This document shows, piece by piece, positions 7,611 through 15,349 of a DNA stretch of 38,424 bases. A program made the translations under genes and the position numbers. This DNA comes from an uncultured bacterium (GTDB taxonomy: Bacteria; Spirochaetota; Leptospiria; Turneriellales; Turneriellaceae). How positions within the stretch are numbered: position 1 is the stretch's first letter; every line of letters begins with the position of its first letter. The stretch is from the NCBI GenBank assembly GCA_938038265.1, contig CALHRC010000189.1:1-38424 (forward strand), in the 5' to 3' direction. The notes under the pieces are model-generated. The model was not told where the DNA came from and searched no databases. It was given only the letters and a program-made list of their open reading frames with translations.

Positions 7611-8513
7611 TCAAGAAAGAAACAGATCTATCGCTTTTGCAACTGCTGTTGGTTGCAGCATGTGTAGGTGGTGGTTGCCCGGCAGGGTAATATAAGTCAT
7701 TTTTCTGACGTGACCTCTGCGCTTGTCAAAATGTTCCGCAAGAACAGGGAGGGTCTGTTCTGCTTTAACTAGTAGCACTTCAGCGCTGGTGCGCTGTAAA
7801 AAGGCAGTGACCTGATCTTCGCTGAGCCGGTAGAGAGAGGGTTGCTTAAGTCGCGGGTCAGAATTCCAAAAGTAGCCCTGCCGGGTTTTAGATAACCCGC
7901 GTTTGGCTAACAAGCTGGCAGCTTCCTGGCCGATCTCTCCCGCGCTTGCTCTAGCGGCGATAGCTGCCTCTTTCGATGGGTAATAGCGCTGCTGGGTGAG
8001 GATTTTCCGCGATGCAGCCTGAATAGCTATTGCCATATGTTCGGGCAACTCCTGTGGCGGGGTGGTAATGGGGCCAATGCCCTCAATTAAGATTATTTTC
8101 TGGAAACGATCTGGAAAAACCCCTGCCGCAAGTGATGCGACCCCGGCGCCCATAGAGTGGCCAATAACGGAAACCTGTCTGAGTTTCAGCGCATCGATTG
8201 TCTGGAACACAAACGGTACCAGTTCCAGGTAGTGTTGCCGGGCCCCGCGCGGGAAACGATATGACTTGCCGTGTCCGGGAAAATCGACAGCGATCAACCG
8301 ACGGTGCGGCAGAGCTTCGGCCAGCGGACGAAAGCTTTCGGCATTATCAAGCCAGCCATGAAAGCAGACCAGCGGCTCGCCATCGCCGGGAAATTCAATT
8401 GCGGCGACTGTATGGCCACCGGCTTCCAGACGCAGTTCTTTTGTCTTTCGCATGAGTCCGTAGGAGCAAAGGCAGACAGGCAGAAAATTATAAAGAAAAA
8501 ATACCACAAGCAA
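7611..8513 (-). CDS. Alpha/beta hydrolase
   Basis: A 300-residue serine hydrolase of the alpha/beta fold. Visible: oxyanion segment CFHGWLDNAESF, DFPGHGKSYRF after strand 4, the nucleophile elbow GHSMGAGVASL, and the C-terminal histidine in LPGNHHLHMLQP. The order and spacing resemble the MEST/epoxide-hydrolase-like branch; the substrate is unknown. The first 20 residues are hydrophobic and may be an artefact of an early start; ATG 8453 (MRKTKELRLEAGG) would give a soluble 280-residue protein and agrees better with the fold. Confidence 0.85.
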   Translation of the reverse strand: MLVVFFLYNFLPVCLCSYGLMRKTKELRLEAGGHTVAAIEFPGDGEPLVCFHGWLDNAESFRPLAEALPHRRLIAVDFPGHGKSYRFPRGARQHYLELVPFVFQTIDALKLRQVSVIGHSMGAGVASLAAGVFPDRFQKIILIEGIGPITTPPQELPEHMAIAIQAASRKILTQQRYYPSKEAAIAARASAGEIGQEAASLLAKRGLSKTRQGYFWNSDPRLKQPSLYRLSEDQVTAFLQRTSAEVLLVKAEQTLPVLAEHFDKRRGHVRKMTYITLPGNHHLHMLQPTAVAKAIDLFLS

Positions 8514-8602
8514 AAAATCTATATAACGTTATATAGAATTAGTCGTCTGGCTATCCTTGGATAGGTCGGGAAGGGTTGCGGCTGTTCTGGGCAGCTTCTT
8601 AA

Positions 8603-8640
8603 GTAGGGAATTCCCCATCATGTTCTTAGCATTTTTGAAC
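8603..8640. repeat. P1-P2 palindrome pair in a divergent spacer
   Basis: P1 (GTAGGGAATTCCCCATC, 8603-8619) is followed by GTTCTTAGCATTTTTGAACA (8622-8641 approximately). The latter matches the reverse complement of the decayed P2 at 5814 at about 16 of 20 positions. The spacer lies between the divergent hydrolase and GST-like genes, and no R1 unit is attached here. Confidence 0.55.
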
Positions 8641-8709
8641 AGGGTTGGCTGCATGCGAGATTGGATTGGTTAATAAGCATTTCGCTTGTCCTCTAAGCTT
8701 ACCATCGCG

Positions 8710-9429
8710 ATGTGGGGTATGACGCCTGAAGAAGCAAAAACATCCCCCCTGATTCTGCATGGCTTCCCGGTGAGCAATTATTACAATAAAATTAAGCTGG
8801 CCCTGCAGTTGAAACAAATTCCTTTTCACGAAGAAAAGGCGTCGCCTTCCCGGGAAGAAGCCTATCTGGAGAAAAATCCGCTGGGATTTATTCCGGTGTT
8901 ACAGGTGGGCAATCGGTACTTGTCTGAAACCCAGGCAATTGCCGAGTTTCTCGAAGAAGTCTGGCCTGAACCCGGCTTATTACCAGAGGATGTACTGGCT
9001 CGGGCCAATATCCGCCGGGCGGTGAGTTACATTGAAAATTACATCGACGCGCCGTTGCGCCGTTTGGCGTACCAGAGGGGGGGTGAGCAGATTCCCGAAC
9101 CGCCGGAATTGCGTGACGAGATTGAGCGGGCTTTGGCTGCTTTGGGGCGTATTGGTTTGTTTTCGCCCTGGTTTCAGGGAAATGCGGTTTCCTGGGCGGA
9201 TGTCGTTGCTTTTGTCACGTTGGTACCTGTCGATGAATTATACCAAAAGTTAATTGGCGACAGCCCTATCAGACAGGCGGCATGGTTTGGTTCTTATATG
9301 GCACACTTGCATGGCCAGCCGCTGTTCGCGGCCATTGAAGCCGAGCGGCAAAAGGTGCGCAAAGTATTACGACGGGCGCAGAATATGGCAGCCGGGCAGG
9401 AGAATCCGCGGTTTTTGGGGTTAAGGTAA
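8710..9429 (+). CDS. Glutathione S-transferase-like protein
   Basis: About 239 residues with the GST two-domain plan. The N-terminal thioredoxin-like domain starts at LILHGFPVSNYYNKIKLAL; the usual catalytic Ser/Tyr/Cys region corresponds to PVSNYY. The conserved cis-proline is in GFIPVLQVGNRYLSETQAIAEFLEE, where SETQAI is the SNAIL-type glutathione contact. An all-helical C-terminal domain carries the N-capping motif SWADVVAF. It probably conjugates or reduces small electrophiles, substrate unknown. The start is uncertain: TTG 8686, ATG 8710 and ATG 8719 are possible. Confidence 0.82.
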   Translation: MWGMTPEEAKTSPLILHGFPVSNYYNKIKLALQLKQIPFHEEKASPSREEAYLEKNPLGFIPVLQVGNRYLSETQAIAEFLEEVWPEPGLLPEDVLARANIRRAVSYIENYIDAPLRRLAYQRGGEQIPEPPELRDEIERALAALGRIGLFSPWFQGNAVSWADVVAFVTLVPVDELYQKLIGDSPIRQAAWFGSYMAHLHGQPLFAAIEAERQKVRKVLRRAQNMAAGQENPRFLGLR

Positions 9430-9553
9430 TTCCTGGTTTGATGTCGCAGCTGGGGGATGATCCTACCGGCAAAAACAGGAAAGTGCAAAAAAAAATCACC
9501 CGGTTTTTCAAAGATTCGCTCAAGGTTTTAGTAAATCTGGCGGATAATGAATT

Positions 9554-10120
9554 GTGGACTACCTTGCTTTTATCCTCTTCGGAATTGGATTATTACTGGT
9601 AATTACCGGGCTGCTGCTACAGTATGGTGACAAGCCAACGGTTGCCATCCCGGAGAGAGCGGTACCCAGGCCCCCGACGCAGCCGGTCATGCCCCATGAA
9701 CCAGTTGCCACAGTGCAGCCACCGCCGCCTCACACCCGGCAGACCCAACCCGATCCGGCGGTGGCGGTTAGAGTTGCGGGAGAAAATCCAAAGTTATTTC
9801 GCAAAGATGCTTATCTTTATTTAGACCAGAGTGGCAAAAACCGTTATGGCGGAGATTCTGGATATTTCAATATGGAAAATGTCTCTGGAATTCGTCGTTT
9901 TGGTCGGGGTGTATTTTCTTATGACGGTTTTTCCTTTCATTTTGAGCATGATTCCGGTCGGCAGAATTTTCCTCTCGAAGCTCTGGAGCAGATTGCTTTT
10001 TACCCTAACTGTATTGTGCTGGTGCCGCGAGAGAAATTACCTGCCGCGCTGTTGTTTGTCGATGAAACCGACAGCATAAGGCAGATGTTGGAAACTTTCC
10101 GCACAGACAATGGTGGTTAA
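9554..10120 (+). CDS. Membrane-anchored protein of unknown function, Pro-rich linker
   Basis: 188 residues starting with GTG. One N-terminal helix (YLAFILFGIGLLLVITGLLL) is followed by a proline/glutamine-rich linker (about residues 28-72) and a globular C-terminal domain of about 110 residues (LFRKDAYLYLDQSG ... SFHFEHDSGRQNFPLEALEQIAFYPNCIVLVP). The C-terminal domain has a beta-rich look reminiscent of small PH-like sensor modules, but I do not recognise the family. The 3' end overlaps the next gene by 11 bases, so the pair is likely co-translated. Confidence 0.65.
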   Translation: MDYLAFILFGIGLLLVITGLLLQYGDKPTVAIPERAVPRPPTQPVMPHEPVATVQPPPPHTRQTQPDPAVAVRVAGENPKLFRKDAYLYLDQSGKNRYGGDSGYFNMENVSGIRRFGRGVFSYDGFSFHFEHDSGRQNFPLEALEQIAFYPNCIVLVPREKLPAALLFVDETDSIRQMLETFRTDNGG

Positions 10121-11153
10121 TCCCAGTACAGTCAAGCTCTATAGCCGCCGGCCATCCGGCAGAAGAAGGCTGATCGTCTGGTTAGTGTTGCTGCTATTGG
10201 TGGGGGGCAGTGCTTATGCCACCTATTATTTTCGGGAATGGATTTTCTTTCGCTTTGAGAATGACCAGCAGGGTGAAATACTCCGTCGCCTGGCTGAGAG
10301 CGTTGAAGTGGTGCGCAGTAAAGCTACCGGGCAGGAGGTTGCCACTGAAATTGCTAAAGATAAAACTCTAACTGAGTTCTTTGCCCTGCTGGATTCGATG
10401 AAGAATGTGGAATCTCTCATGGGGGTGGTGCAATTTGCGCGCGGTAAAGTACTCTTTGAGCTATTCGCCATTGTACCGGCGCGCAATCGGTCTCTCTATT
10501 ATGATATTTTCTTTCTGGAATTTGTCGAACGTTATGCCATGCCCAAGCAGCTTGATGCAGTCGCCTGGCAGCAGGCCATACTCTCGCTACGTAAGGCAAT
10601 GGCATTAAATTTGCCTGACGAGCTGAAAAAAGAAGCAGCTCGCCTGCTGGCAGAACTATACCTCTGGGGTGGCAGACCATTTTGGACATCTGCCTATGAG
10701 TTGTTAGAGCAGCACAGTCCGGGCAAAGAGGAAACTATCCGCCACCTGTTTAATATCATGTTGGCGCGCAATACGCCGGATTTTGAAAAACTGACAGCGA
10801 TCTTTTCAGAAGAGCCGGTATTGTTGTGGCAGGCGATCTATTACCTCAAAGCGGGCAATACCCCTCTGGCATATTCTATACTGTATAAGTTGGCTGATGC
10901 GGGAGAAGAGGCGCAGATCCGCAATAACGCACTTTATCTTCTCGGGCGCATCCAGGGCAAGGAAAAGCGCCATCGCCAGCAGATCTATTATTACCGCAGG
11001 ATTGATGCTGTAGAATTTCTGCCGCGGGCGCCATGGTTTTTAGACGAGTTTGCCTATGTACTACGTTTTGTGGGCGACAGTGGCGAGTCACAGCGCTTCA
11101 TTGCCCAATATGAGAAAATCGTACTGGAGCAGCGCACCCAGCCAGGACAATAG
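10110..11153 (+). CDS. Membrane-anchored helical-repeat protein of unknown function
   Basis: 347 residues: a basic N-terminus, one transmembrane helix (about residues 22-41, LIVWLVLLLLVGGSAYATYY) and then an almost entirely helical region with degenerate TPR-like pairs (KEAARLLAELYLWGG, AIYYLKAGNTPLAYSILYKLADAGEEAQIRNNALYLLGRIQGKE). No catalytic motif is seen. It overlaps the preceding gene by 11 bases; two single-pass proteins encoded together suggests an envelope complex. The large spacer after its stop contains repeats. Confidence 0.65.
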   Translation: MVVNPSTVKLYSRRPSGRRRLIVWLVLLLLVGGSAYATYYFREWIFFRFENDQQGEILRRLAESVEVVRSKATGQEVATEIAKDKTLTEFFALLDSMKNVESLMGVVQFARGKVLFELFAIVPARNRSLYYDIFFLEFVERYAMPKQLDAVAWQQAILSLRKAMALNLPDELKKEAARLLAELYLWGGRPFWTSAYELLEQHSPGKEETIRHLFNIMLARNTPDFEKLTAIFSEEPVLLWQAIYYLKAGNTPLAYSILYKLADAGEEAQIRNNALYLLGRIQGKEKRHRQQIYYYRRIDAVEFLPRAPWFLDEFAYVLRFVGDSGESQRFIAQYEKIVLEQRTQPGQ

Positions 11154-11214
11154 AGGGTATCGGCCCTCCAACCCATGTGGGGCTTAAGCGCTGGATTTAA
11201 GTGAATATTTCTTT

Positions 11215-11350
11215 AACGGGGCAAAGCGCACAGGTGATACGGTTTTTTTAGTTACTAAAAAAACCGGTATTATGTCCCATAAGGTCTTTTGGGTGTGGAT
11301 TTCCATCCCCAGATAGGGAATTCCCCATCACGGTTCAGGAATTCCTGAAC
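11215..11350 (-). repeat. Composite intergenic repeat R1, copy 2 (inverted), with P1 and P2
   Basis: Read on the minus strand from 11329: P1 (GATGGGGAATTCCCTATC), a 30-base variable part, a TTATGGGACATAATA block, and the inverted repeat GTTTTTTTAGTAACTAAAAA. P2 (GTTCAGGAATTCCTGAAC) is perfect and lies at 11333-11350, on the other side of P1. The order of blocks is that of copies 1 and 3, but the GCCGCC block is not kept. The copy sits after the stop of the preceding gene, as the other two do. Confidence 0.6.
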
Positions 11351-11450
11351 AAAGAAAGAGCCCGGGGGGAGCGGAAGACCGGCAGGCCATGGCCGGTATC
11401 CCCTACGGGGACAGCTGGGCTACAGCGAGGGGGTGGGCAAGCTCCCTATT
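11343..11450 (+). repeat. GC-rich structured repeat R2, copy A
   Basis: After P2, AACAAAGAAAGAGCCCGGGG and a GACCGGCAG block match the segment after P2 at 31733. A short hairpin TCCCC-TAC-GGGGA (11399-11411) occupies the place of hairpins in the other two copies (31807-31823 and 32148-32163). No reading frame is supported. The rest of this spacer (11451-11510) shows nothing I can assign. Confidence 0.45.
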
Positions 11451-11510
11451 TCATTATTTCTAACCAACAACGTTAAAATGCTATTTCACACTAAAGAATT
11501 TTTGTTGGGT

Positions 11511-11539
11511 TTACCAGTGCCCATATTTGAGTTTACAAT
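11511..11539 (+). promoter_or_regulatory. Probable promoter of the signalling/transport operon
   Basis: TTACCA (11511-11516) and TACAAT (11534-11539) are exactly 17 bases apart. The -10 is embedded in the inverted repeat GTTTA-CAATA-TAAAC (11531-11545), which could be a binding site. A leader of about 65 bases with the palindrome CTCTCGAGAG (11592-11601) leads to the GAGAGGA ribosome site before ATG 11610. Confidence 0.45.
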
Positions 11540-11609
11540 ATAAACAACCGATAAAAAAAAGTAGTACAGCAGTAGTCTGTAAAAAACAGCTCTCTCGAGA
11601 GGATAATCT

Positions 11610-12410
11610 ATGAAAATGCGACGGAAAATATTTATTGGTGCCATCTTGGTGGTTGCTATTAGCTATCCGGTACTGGGAATCGATGATTCTCTGAAGGCTG
11701 GCAAGGACCAGGAGTTACAGAAAGCCAAAGAATTAGAAAATACTGAAAAAGCGCTCGACCAGCAGATTAAAGAATTAAATGTCATGTTGCAGCGCTACAA
11801 TATTCTGAAAAATGTCCCGGTAAAATATACGCCTGCAAACACTGTCTTCAGTAAAGGTGATGACTACATTGAACTTGACAGTTACAATTTCATCCCCATG
11901 AGTTTTAACTATGGCTACCAGGTTGGCACTCGTTTGAAGAAAATGCGTCTCTACTTCAGCGGCGAAAGCCTTACTAAAGTAGTTTCGCTGGTCTATGAGC
12001 ATAATTTCAAGGAGCATACTAAGTATATCAGCGAAGTAACCGATCCATCACCGGTTGACGATAACACAAACGACATTACGATCTGTACTGCGTTTAATTC
12101 ACCTTCCGGTAATGAGCAGAGAGCCAGCGATAATAATAAAGATAATAAATCAGGCGAAGGCGTTCAGCAAGATTGGATGATCGGTGGTTGTACCTCTTTG
12201 AACAAAAAGTTTACCTATAATGTGACCCTTGAGCGCATGGAAAATACTATTACTAATCCGCTGCGTATCAATTTTAAGCGCGATTTCTATGTGCCTCACC
12301 TCAAGTATTTTGAGAAGCTATATCGCTTTACCGAAGAGTTTCAGAAGCGTTACGGTACCAATAACGACGTAGTGACGATTGAAACTTTGAAAAAGTCGCT
12401 GCAATATTGA
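11610..12410 (+). CDS. Exported coiled-coil protein of unknown function, first gene of a five-gene operon
   Basis: 266 residues with a good signal peptide (MKMRRKIFIGAILVVAISYPVLG, probable cut after about residue 23). A charged coiled coil follows (about residues 25-65, KAGKDQELQKAKELENTEKA...), then a globular domain with two cysteines (CTAFNSP and GGCTSLN) that could form a disulphide, and an Asn/Asp-rich loop (residues about 150-190). I do not recognise the family. GAGAGGA upstream is a strong ribosome site. The kinase gene starts one base after its stop, so the protein may be the sensed or controlled periplasmic partner; that is an inference from position. Confidence 0.7.
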   Translation: MKMRRKIFIGAILVVAISYPVLGIDDSLKAGKDQELQKAKELENTEKALDQQIKELNVMLQRYNILKNVPVKYTPANTVFSKGDDYIELDSYNFIPMSFNYGYQVGTRLKKMRLYFSGESLTKVVSLVYEHNFKEHTKYISEVTDPSPVDDNTNDITICTAFNSPSGNEQRASDNNKDNKSGEGVQQDWMIGGCTSLNKKFTYNVTLERMENTITNPLRINFKRDFYVPHLKYFEKLYRFTEEFQKRYGTNNDVVTIETLKKSLQY

Positions 12411-12411
12411 T

Positions 12412-13584
12412 ATGTCGGGGGGGAATGCCCCAGGGGCCGGCGGTGACCGGCCTCTCTCCTCTCTTGAAGCGGCGGTACTCAGGGAGTCTCCTTTCCCTGT
12501 TTTTGCCGCTGATATCCGTTATCGTACTGTTTATCATAACGAAGCCATCCTGCAGTTGCTCGGCCTAACCCAAGAGCCGCGGCTAATCCGTCGCACCTGT
12601 TATTCTTTTTTTTACCATTTTGATAAGCCCTGTAGTTTCTGCCCATTTACCTCGTCGCGTTCGCTGGCAGAGCCGCAGACCCATGCATTGACGATTACCA
12701 TCCCCAATGAGCTGCTGCCACGAGAAATTCATCTTGAGATCAGGCATGTCGTAATTGAAGACCGCGCGCAGGGGAAAATCGTCATCGAGTACCTGCGCGA
12801 TATTACCTGGCAGAGGCTAAAAGAAATGGAATTTAAGCGCAATGAACGCCTGATTGCTTTGGGACTAGTGACCCGTCTGGTCGCACATGAGCTGCAGAAC
12901 CCGCTGGCCGGTATCAATCTGACCTTGCAGACTCTGATGAGTATCGCGGGCAATAAAGATGAGCTGCAAAAGAAGGTTGAGATCATGCAGCGAGATCTTG
13001 AAATGGCGCGTCTCATTATTGCGGACATCCAGAATTTTAACCGGCGCGATGCCCTGCAGATGCAGTCGCTCGAATTGAAAAAGTTGCTTGAAGATTCTAT
13101 CAACAGTATGCGCAGGTTAGCTCCGCGTTCGCGTGCGGTTACCGATGTACAGTTTCGCCTATTCTGGCGGGCTGCCCCGGATATTAAAATATTCGGCAAT
13201 GAAACCCGTCTGCACCAGGTACTCGCCAACCTCATAAAAAATAGTTATGATGCCGCCCAGCGTCCCGGGCGACGCCCAGGCCCGCTCATTTTCTGGATTT
13301 CCGTGAGCCTCAAGGAGCAAGAAGACGGGGGGGATGTACTTACCCGACTCAAATCCCGTCCCCTGGTTGAAGTGCGCATCATCGACAATGCTGGGGGGAT
13401 TTCCAAGGATGTCTTAAGAAGAATATTTGACCCCTTCTTTACAACAAAAAAAAAGACCGTAAAAGGAAGTGGCTTGGGTTTATTTGTCGTGCAGAAAATA
13501 TTGGAAGAACATCTGGCAACCATCGATATGACATCCCGCGGGCACTATGCTACCGTAACACTTTTGTTTGAGTTAGTTGAATAA
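12412..13584 (+). CDS. PAS-domain sensor histidine kinase
   Basis: 390 residues, no membrane helix, so probably cytoplasmic. Order: PAS domain (about residues 18-135) with a Cys/His cluster C63-x5-H69-x4-C74-x2-C77-P, a HisKA dimerisation helix with the phospho-acceptor H159 (LVAHELQNPLAG), and a HATPase_c domain with N-box NLIKNSYDAA, G1 DNAGGIS, F-box DPFFTTKKK and G2 GSGLGLFVV. It should phosphorylate the receiver protein encoded next, whose start follows its stop directly. Seven-G runs occur at 12417-12423 (codons 2-4) and 13327-13333. The cysteine cluster resembles that of other PAS domains thought to bind metal or sense redox state. Confidence 0.92.
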   Translation: MSGGNAPGAGGDRPLSSLEAAVLRESPFPVFAADIRYRTVYHNEAILQLLGLTQEPRLIRRTCYSFFYHFDKPCSFCPFTSSRSLAEPQTHALTITIPNELLPREIHLEIRHVVIEDRAQGKIVIEYLRDITWQRLKEMEFKRNERLIALGLVTRLVAHELQNPLAGINLTLQTLMSIAGNKDELQKKVEIMQRDLEMARLIIADIQNFNRRDALQMQSLELKKLLEDSINSMRRLAPRSRAVTDVQFRLFWRAAPDIKIFGNETRLHQVLANLIKNSYDAAQRPGRRPGPLIFWISVSLKEQEDGGDVLTRLKSRPLVEVRIIDNAGGISKDVLRRIFDPFFTTKKKTVKGSGLGLFVVQKILEEHLATIDMTSRGHYATVTLLFELVE

Positions 13585-14634
13585 ATGCAGCAGACTATTC
13601 TTACTACCGAGGCAAGTTACGGGGCAACTGATCGCAAGCCCCGCATTCTGCTTGTTGAAGATTCTGAATCGATAATGCTGGCCATTCATGATTTTTTGGT
13701 GCCCCACTTTGAAGTAGTGACTGCCGATTCCGCCGAAGAGGCGCTGCAGGCTACTGGCCGCCAACATTTTGACCTGCTGATTACCGATATCAACCTGCCG
13801 GGGAACAGCGGTTTCGATTTATTCCGCCGGATGAAAGCATCTGACCCGAATCTCAAAATCATTTTGATTACCGCATACGACATCAATTCCTATATCCACC
13901 TGATCAGTGATCTGGGTATTGACCAGGTAATCTCAAAACATAGTAACCTGAGTTTGGCGGATATTTTTGTCGCTGCAACAAAAACCATCAGCGGGGATAT
14001 TTTTGGCGTAAAAAAATATTTTCCCGATCTAAGGGTATTGTTCCCTTCCGAAAAATCGGATAGCAATGAATTGATCAACCGAGAGCTTAGAAGTCTTACC
14101 ATCCGAGATTCTAATGAAAGAGAGATGGCCATAGATAGCGTTAGTCGTTTGCTTTTTGAGTATGGCAAAATACCGGAGTCGCTTAGTAAGTTGGTACTTG
14201 ACGAGATAACTACCAATGCGATGATTCGCGCGCCGCGCAACGCTGACGGCAGTTATAAATACCAAAAAGTCATTGCCGAAAAAGATATGCTCATCCCCAA
14301 TGAGAACATCCGCCTTGCGCCTGAAGATTATTTTATTCTGCAATACGGTTTTTATGACCAGTGGATGATTTTAGTGTGTATTGACCCGCACGGTAGTCTG
14401 ACCAAAGAAGAAGTGCTCTACAGGCTCAAGCGTCACATAAACCTCAACCCCGGTACTGGTTTGCCGGAAGGGCTGACCGATTCCCACGGCAGAGGAATTT
14501 TTTTGCTGCGGGAACACCTCAGTCATCTGATTTTTAATATCCACCGCAAACGCAAGACAGAGGTCATCTGTTTGTATAACCGCATTAGTGATGCCCCTTA
14601 TAAAAATATTTCCATTTATGAAATCACTGACTGA
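13585..14634 (+). CDS. Response regulator with RsbW-like ATPase output domain
   Basis: 349 residues. The N-terminal receiver domain (about residues 18-140) has the acidic pair in LLVEDSES, the phospho-acceptor D68 in LLITDINLP, the ITAYD threonine/alanine segment and the lysine of VISKHS. The C-terminal part (about 185-335) resembles a GHKL ATPase of the RsbW/HATPase_c_2 type: LVLDEITTNAMIRAP fits the N-box and DSHGRGIFLLREHLSHLIFNI the G-rich lid and following helix seen in anti-sigma kinases. No DNA-binding domain is visible. It may therefore act by partner switching rather than by direct promoter binding. It overlaps the ABC ATPase gene by 17 bases. Confidence 0.82.
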   Translation: MQQTILTTEASYGATDRKPRILLVEDSESIMLAIHDFLVPHFEVVTADSAEEALQATGRQHFDLLITDINLPGNSGFDLFRRMKASDPNLKIILITAYDINSYIHLISDLGIDQVISKHSNLSLADIFVAATKTISGDIFGVKKYFPDLRVLFPSEKSDSNELINRELRSLTIRDSNEREMAIDSVSRLLFEYGKIPESLSKLVLDEITTNAMIRAPRNADGSYKYQKVIAEKDMLIPNENIRLAPEDYFILQYGFYDQWMILVCIDPHGSLTKEEVLYRLKRHINLNPGTGLPEGLTDSHGRGIFLLREHLSHLIFNIHRKRKTEVICLYNRISDAPYKNISIYEITD

Positions 14635-15349
14635 TCCAAGCGAATTACTCACTCTTGAACATTTGTCATTTTCGTATGGCAAGAAGTCGGTTTTTACAGC
14701 TCTCAATTTAACTTTTCAGAAAGGAAAGTTCTATTGTATAGTAGGTCCATCAGGCTCTGGTAAAAGTACCCTATTGTATATTCTCGGTGGCTTTCTACGC
14801 CCGAGTGCGGGGCGTTATACTTTTGAGGGGCGCGGCGTCTATGGCCTGGGTGAAATAGGCCTAGGTGCTTTTCGCAAAAAAAATATCGGCTATTTGTTTC
14901 AGGATTTTCGCCTATTGCCTTTCCTTACTGTCGAACAGAATATTCACTTTCCGGTACTATTCACCGGCAAACGCTTTGATAAAGAATATGCCGCTGCCTT
15001 GATGATGGATTTAGGGATTTACCACCGGCGCAAAGCTTATCCCGCAGATATTTCTGGTGGCGAGGCACAGCGCTGCGCTCTCGGGCGGGCCTTGATCATG
15101 CGTCCTAAGTTATTGTTGTTGGATGAACCGACGGGTAATCTCGACCAAAAAACCGAGCTGGAAATTCTCAGTGTTTTACAGAAATTAAACGCTGATGGTT
15201 TGACACTCATCTGCGTTACCCACAGTCCTACTATCATGAAAGCAGCCGATGTTGTACTAACGATGGATGGCCACTCTCTGAAAGCGACAAAAGATATAGC
15301 CAAAATCAATCGTGCCATGGTGCGCCGAAACAAGGATGCCGAGAAATGA
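14618..15349 (+). CDS. ABC transporter ATP-binding protein (LolD/MacB type)
   Basis: 243 residues from ATG 14618. Walker A GPSGSGKST (residues 43-51), Q-loop FQDFRLLPFLTVEQNI, signature ISGGEAQRCALGRAL, Walker B LLLLDEPTGNLD and the H-loop in VTHSP are all intact. The DEPTGNLD variant and the short length place it with FtsE/LolD/MacB ATPases that pair with FtsX-like permeases, as encoded by the next gene (stop/start overlap ATGA at 15346). Such pairs handle lipoprotein release, efflux, or signal transfer across the membrane. The start inside the preceding gene is preferred because conserved sequence begins just after it. Confidence 0.92.
   Translation: MKSLTDPSELLTLEHLSFSYGKKSVFTALNLTFQKGKFYCIVGPSGSGKSTLLYILGGFLRPSAGRYTFEGRGVYGLGEIGLGAFRKKNIGYLFQDFRLLPFLTVEQNIHFPVLFTGKRFDKEYAAALMMDLGIYHRRKAYPADISGGEAQRCALGRALIMRPKLLLLDEPTGNLDQKTELEILSVLQKLNADGLTLICVTHSPTIMKAADVVLTMDGHSLKATKDIAKINRAMVRRNKDAEK

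Noticed and set aside
9441-9602. Small open frame of 53 codons between the GST-like gene and the next gene
   Set aside because: It has no ribosome site, overlaps the better-supported GTG start at 9554 and shows no recognisable protein features.
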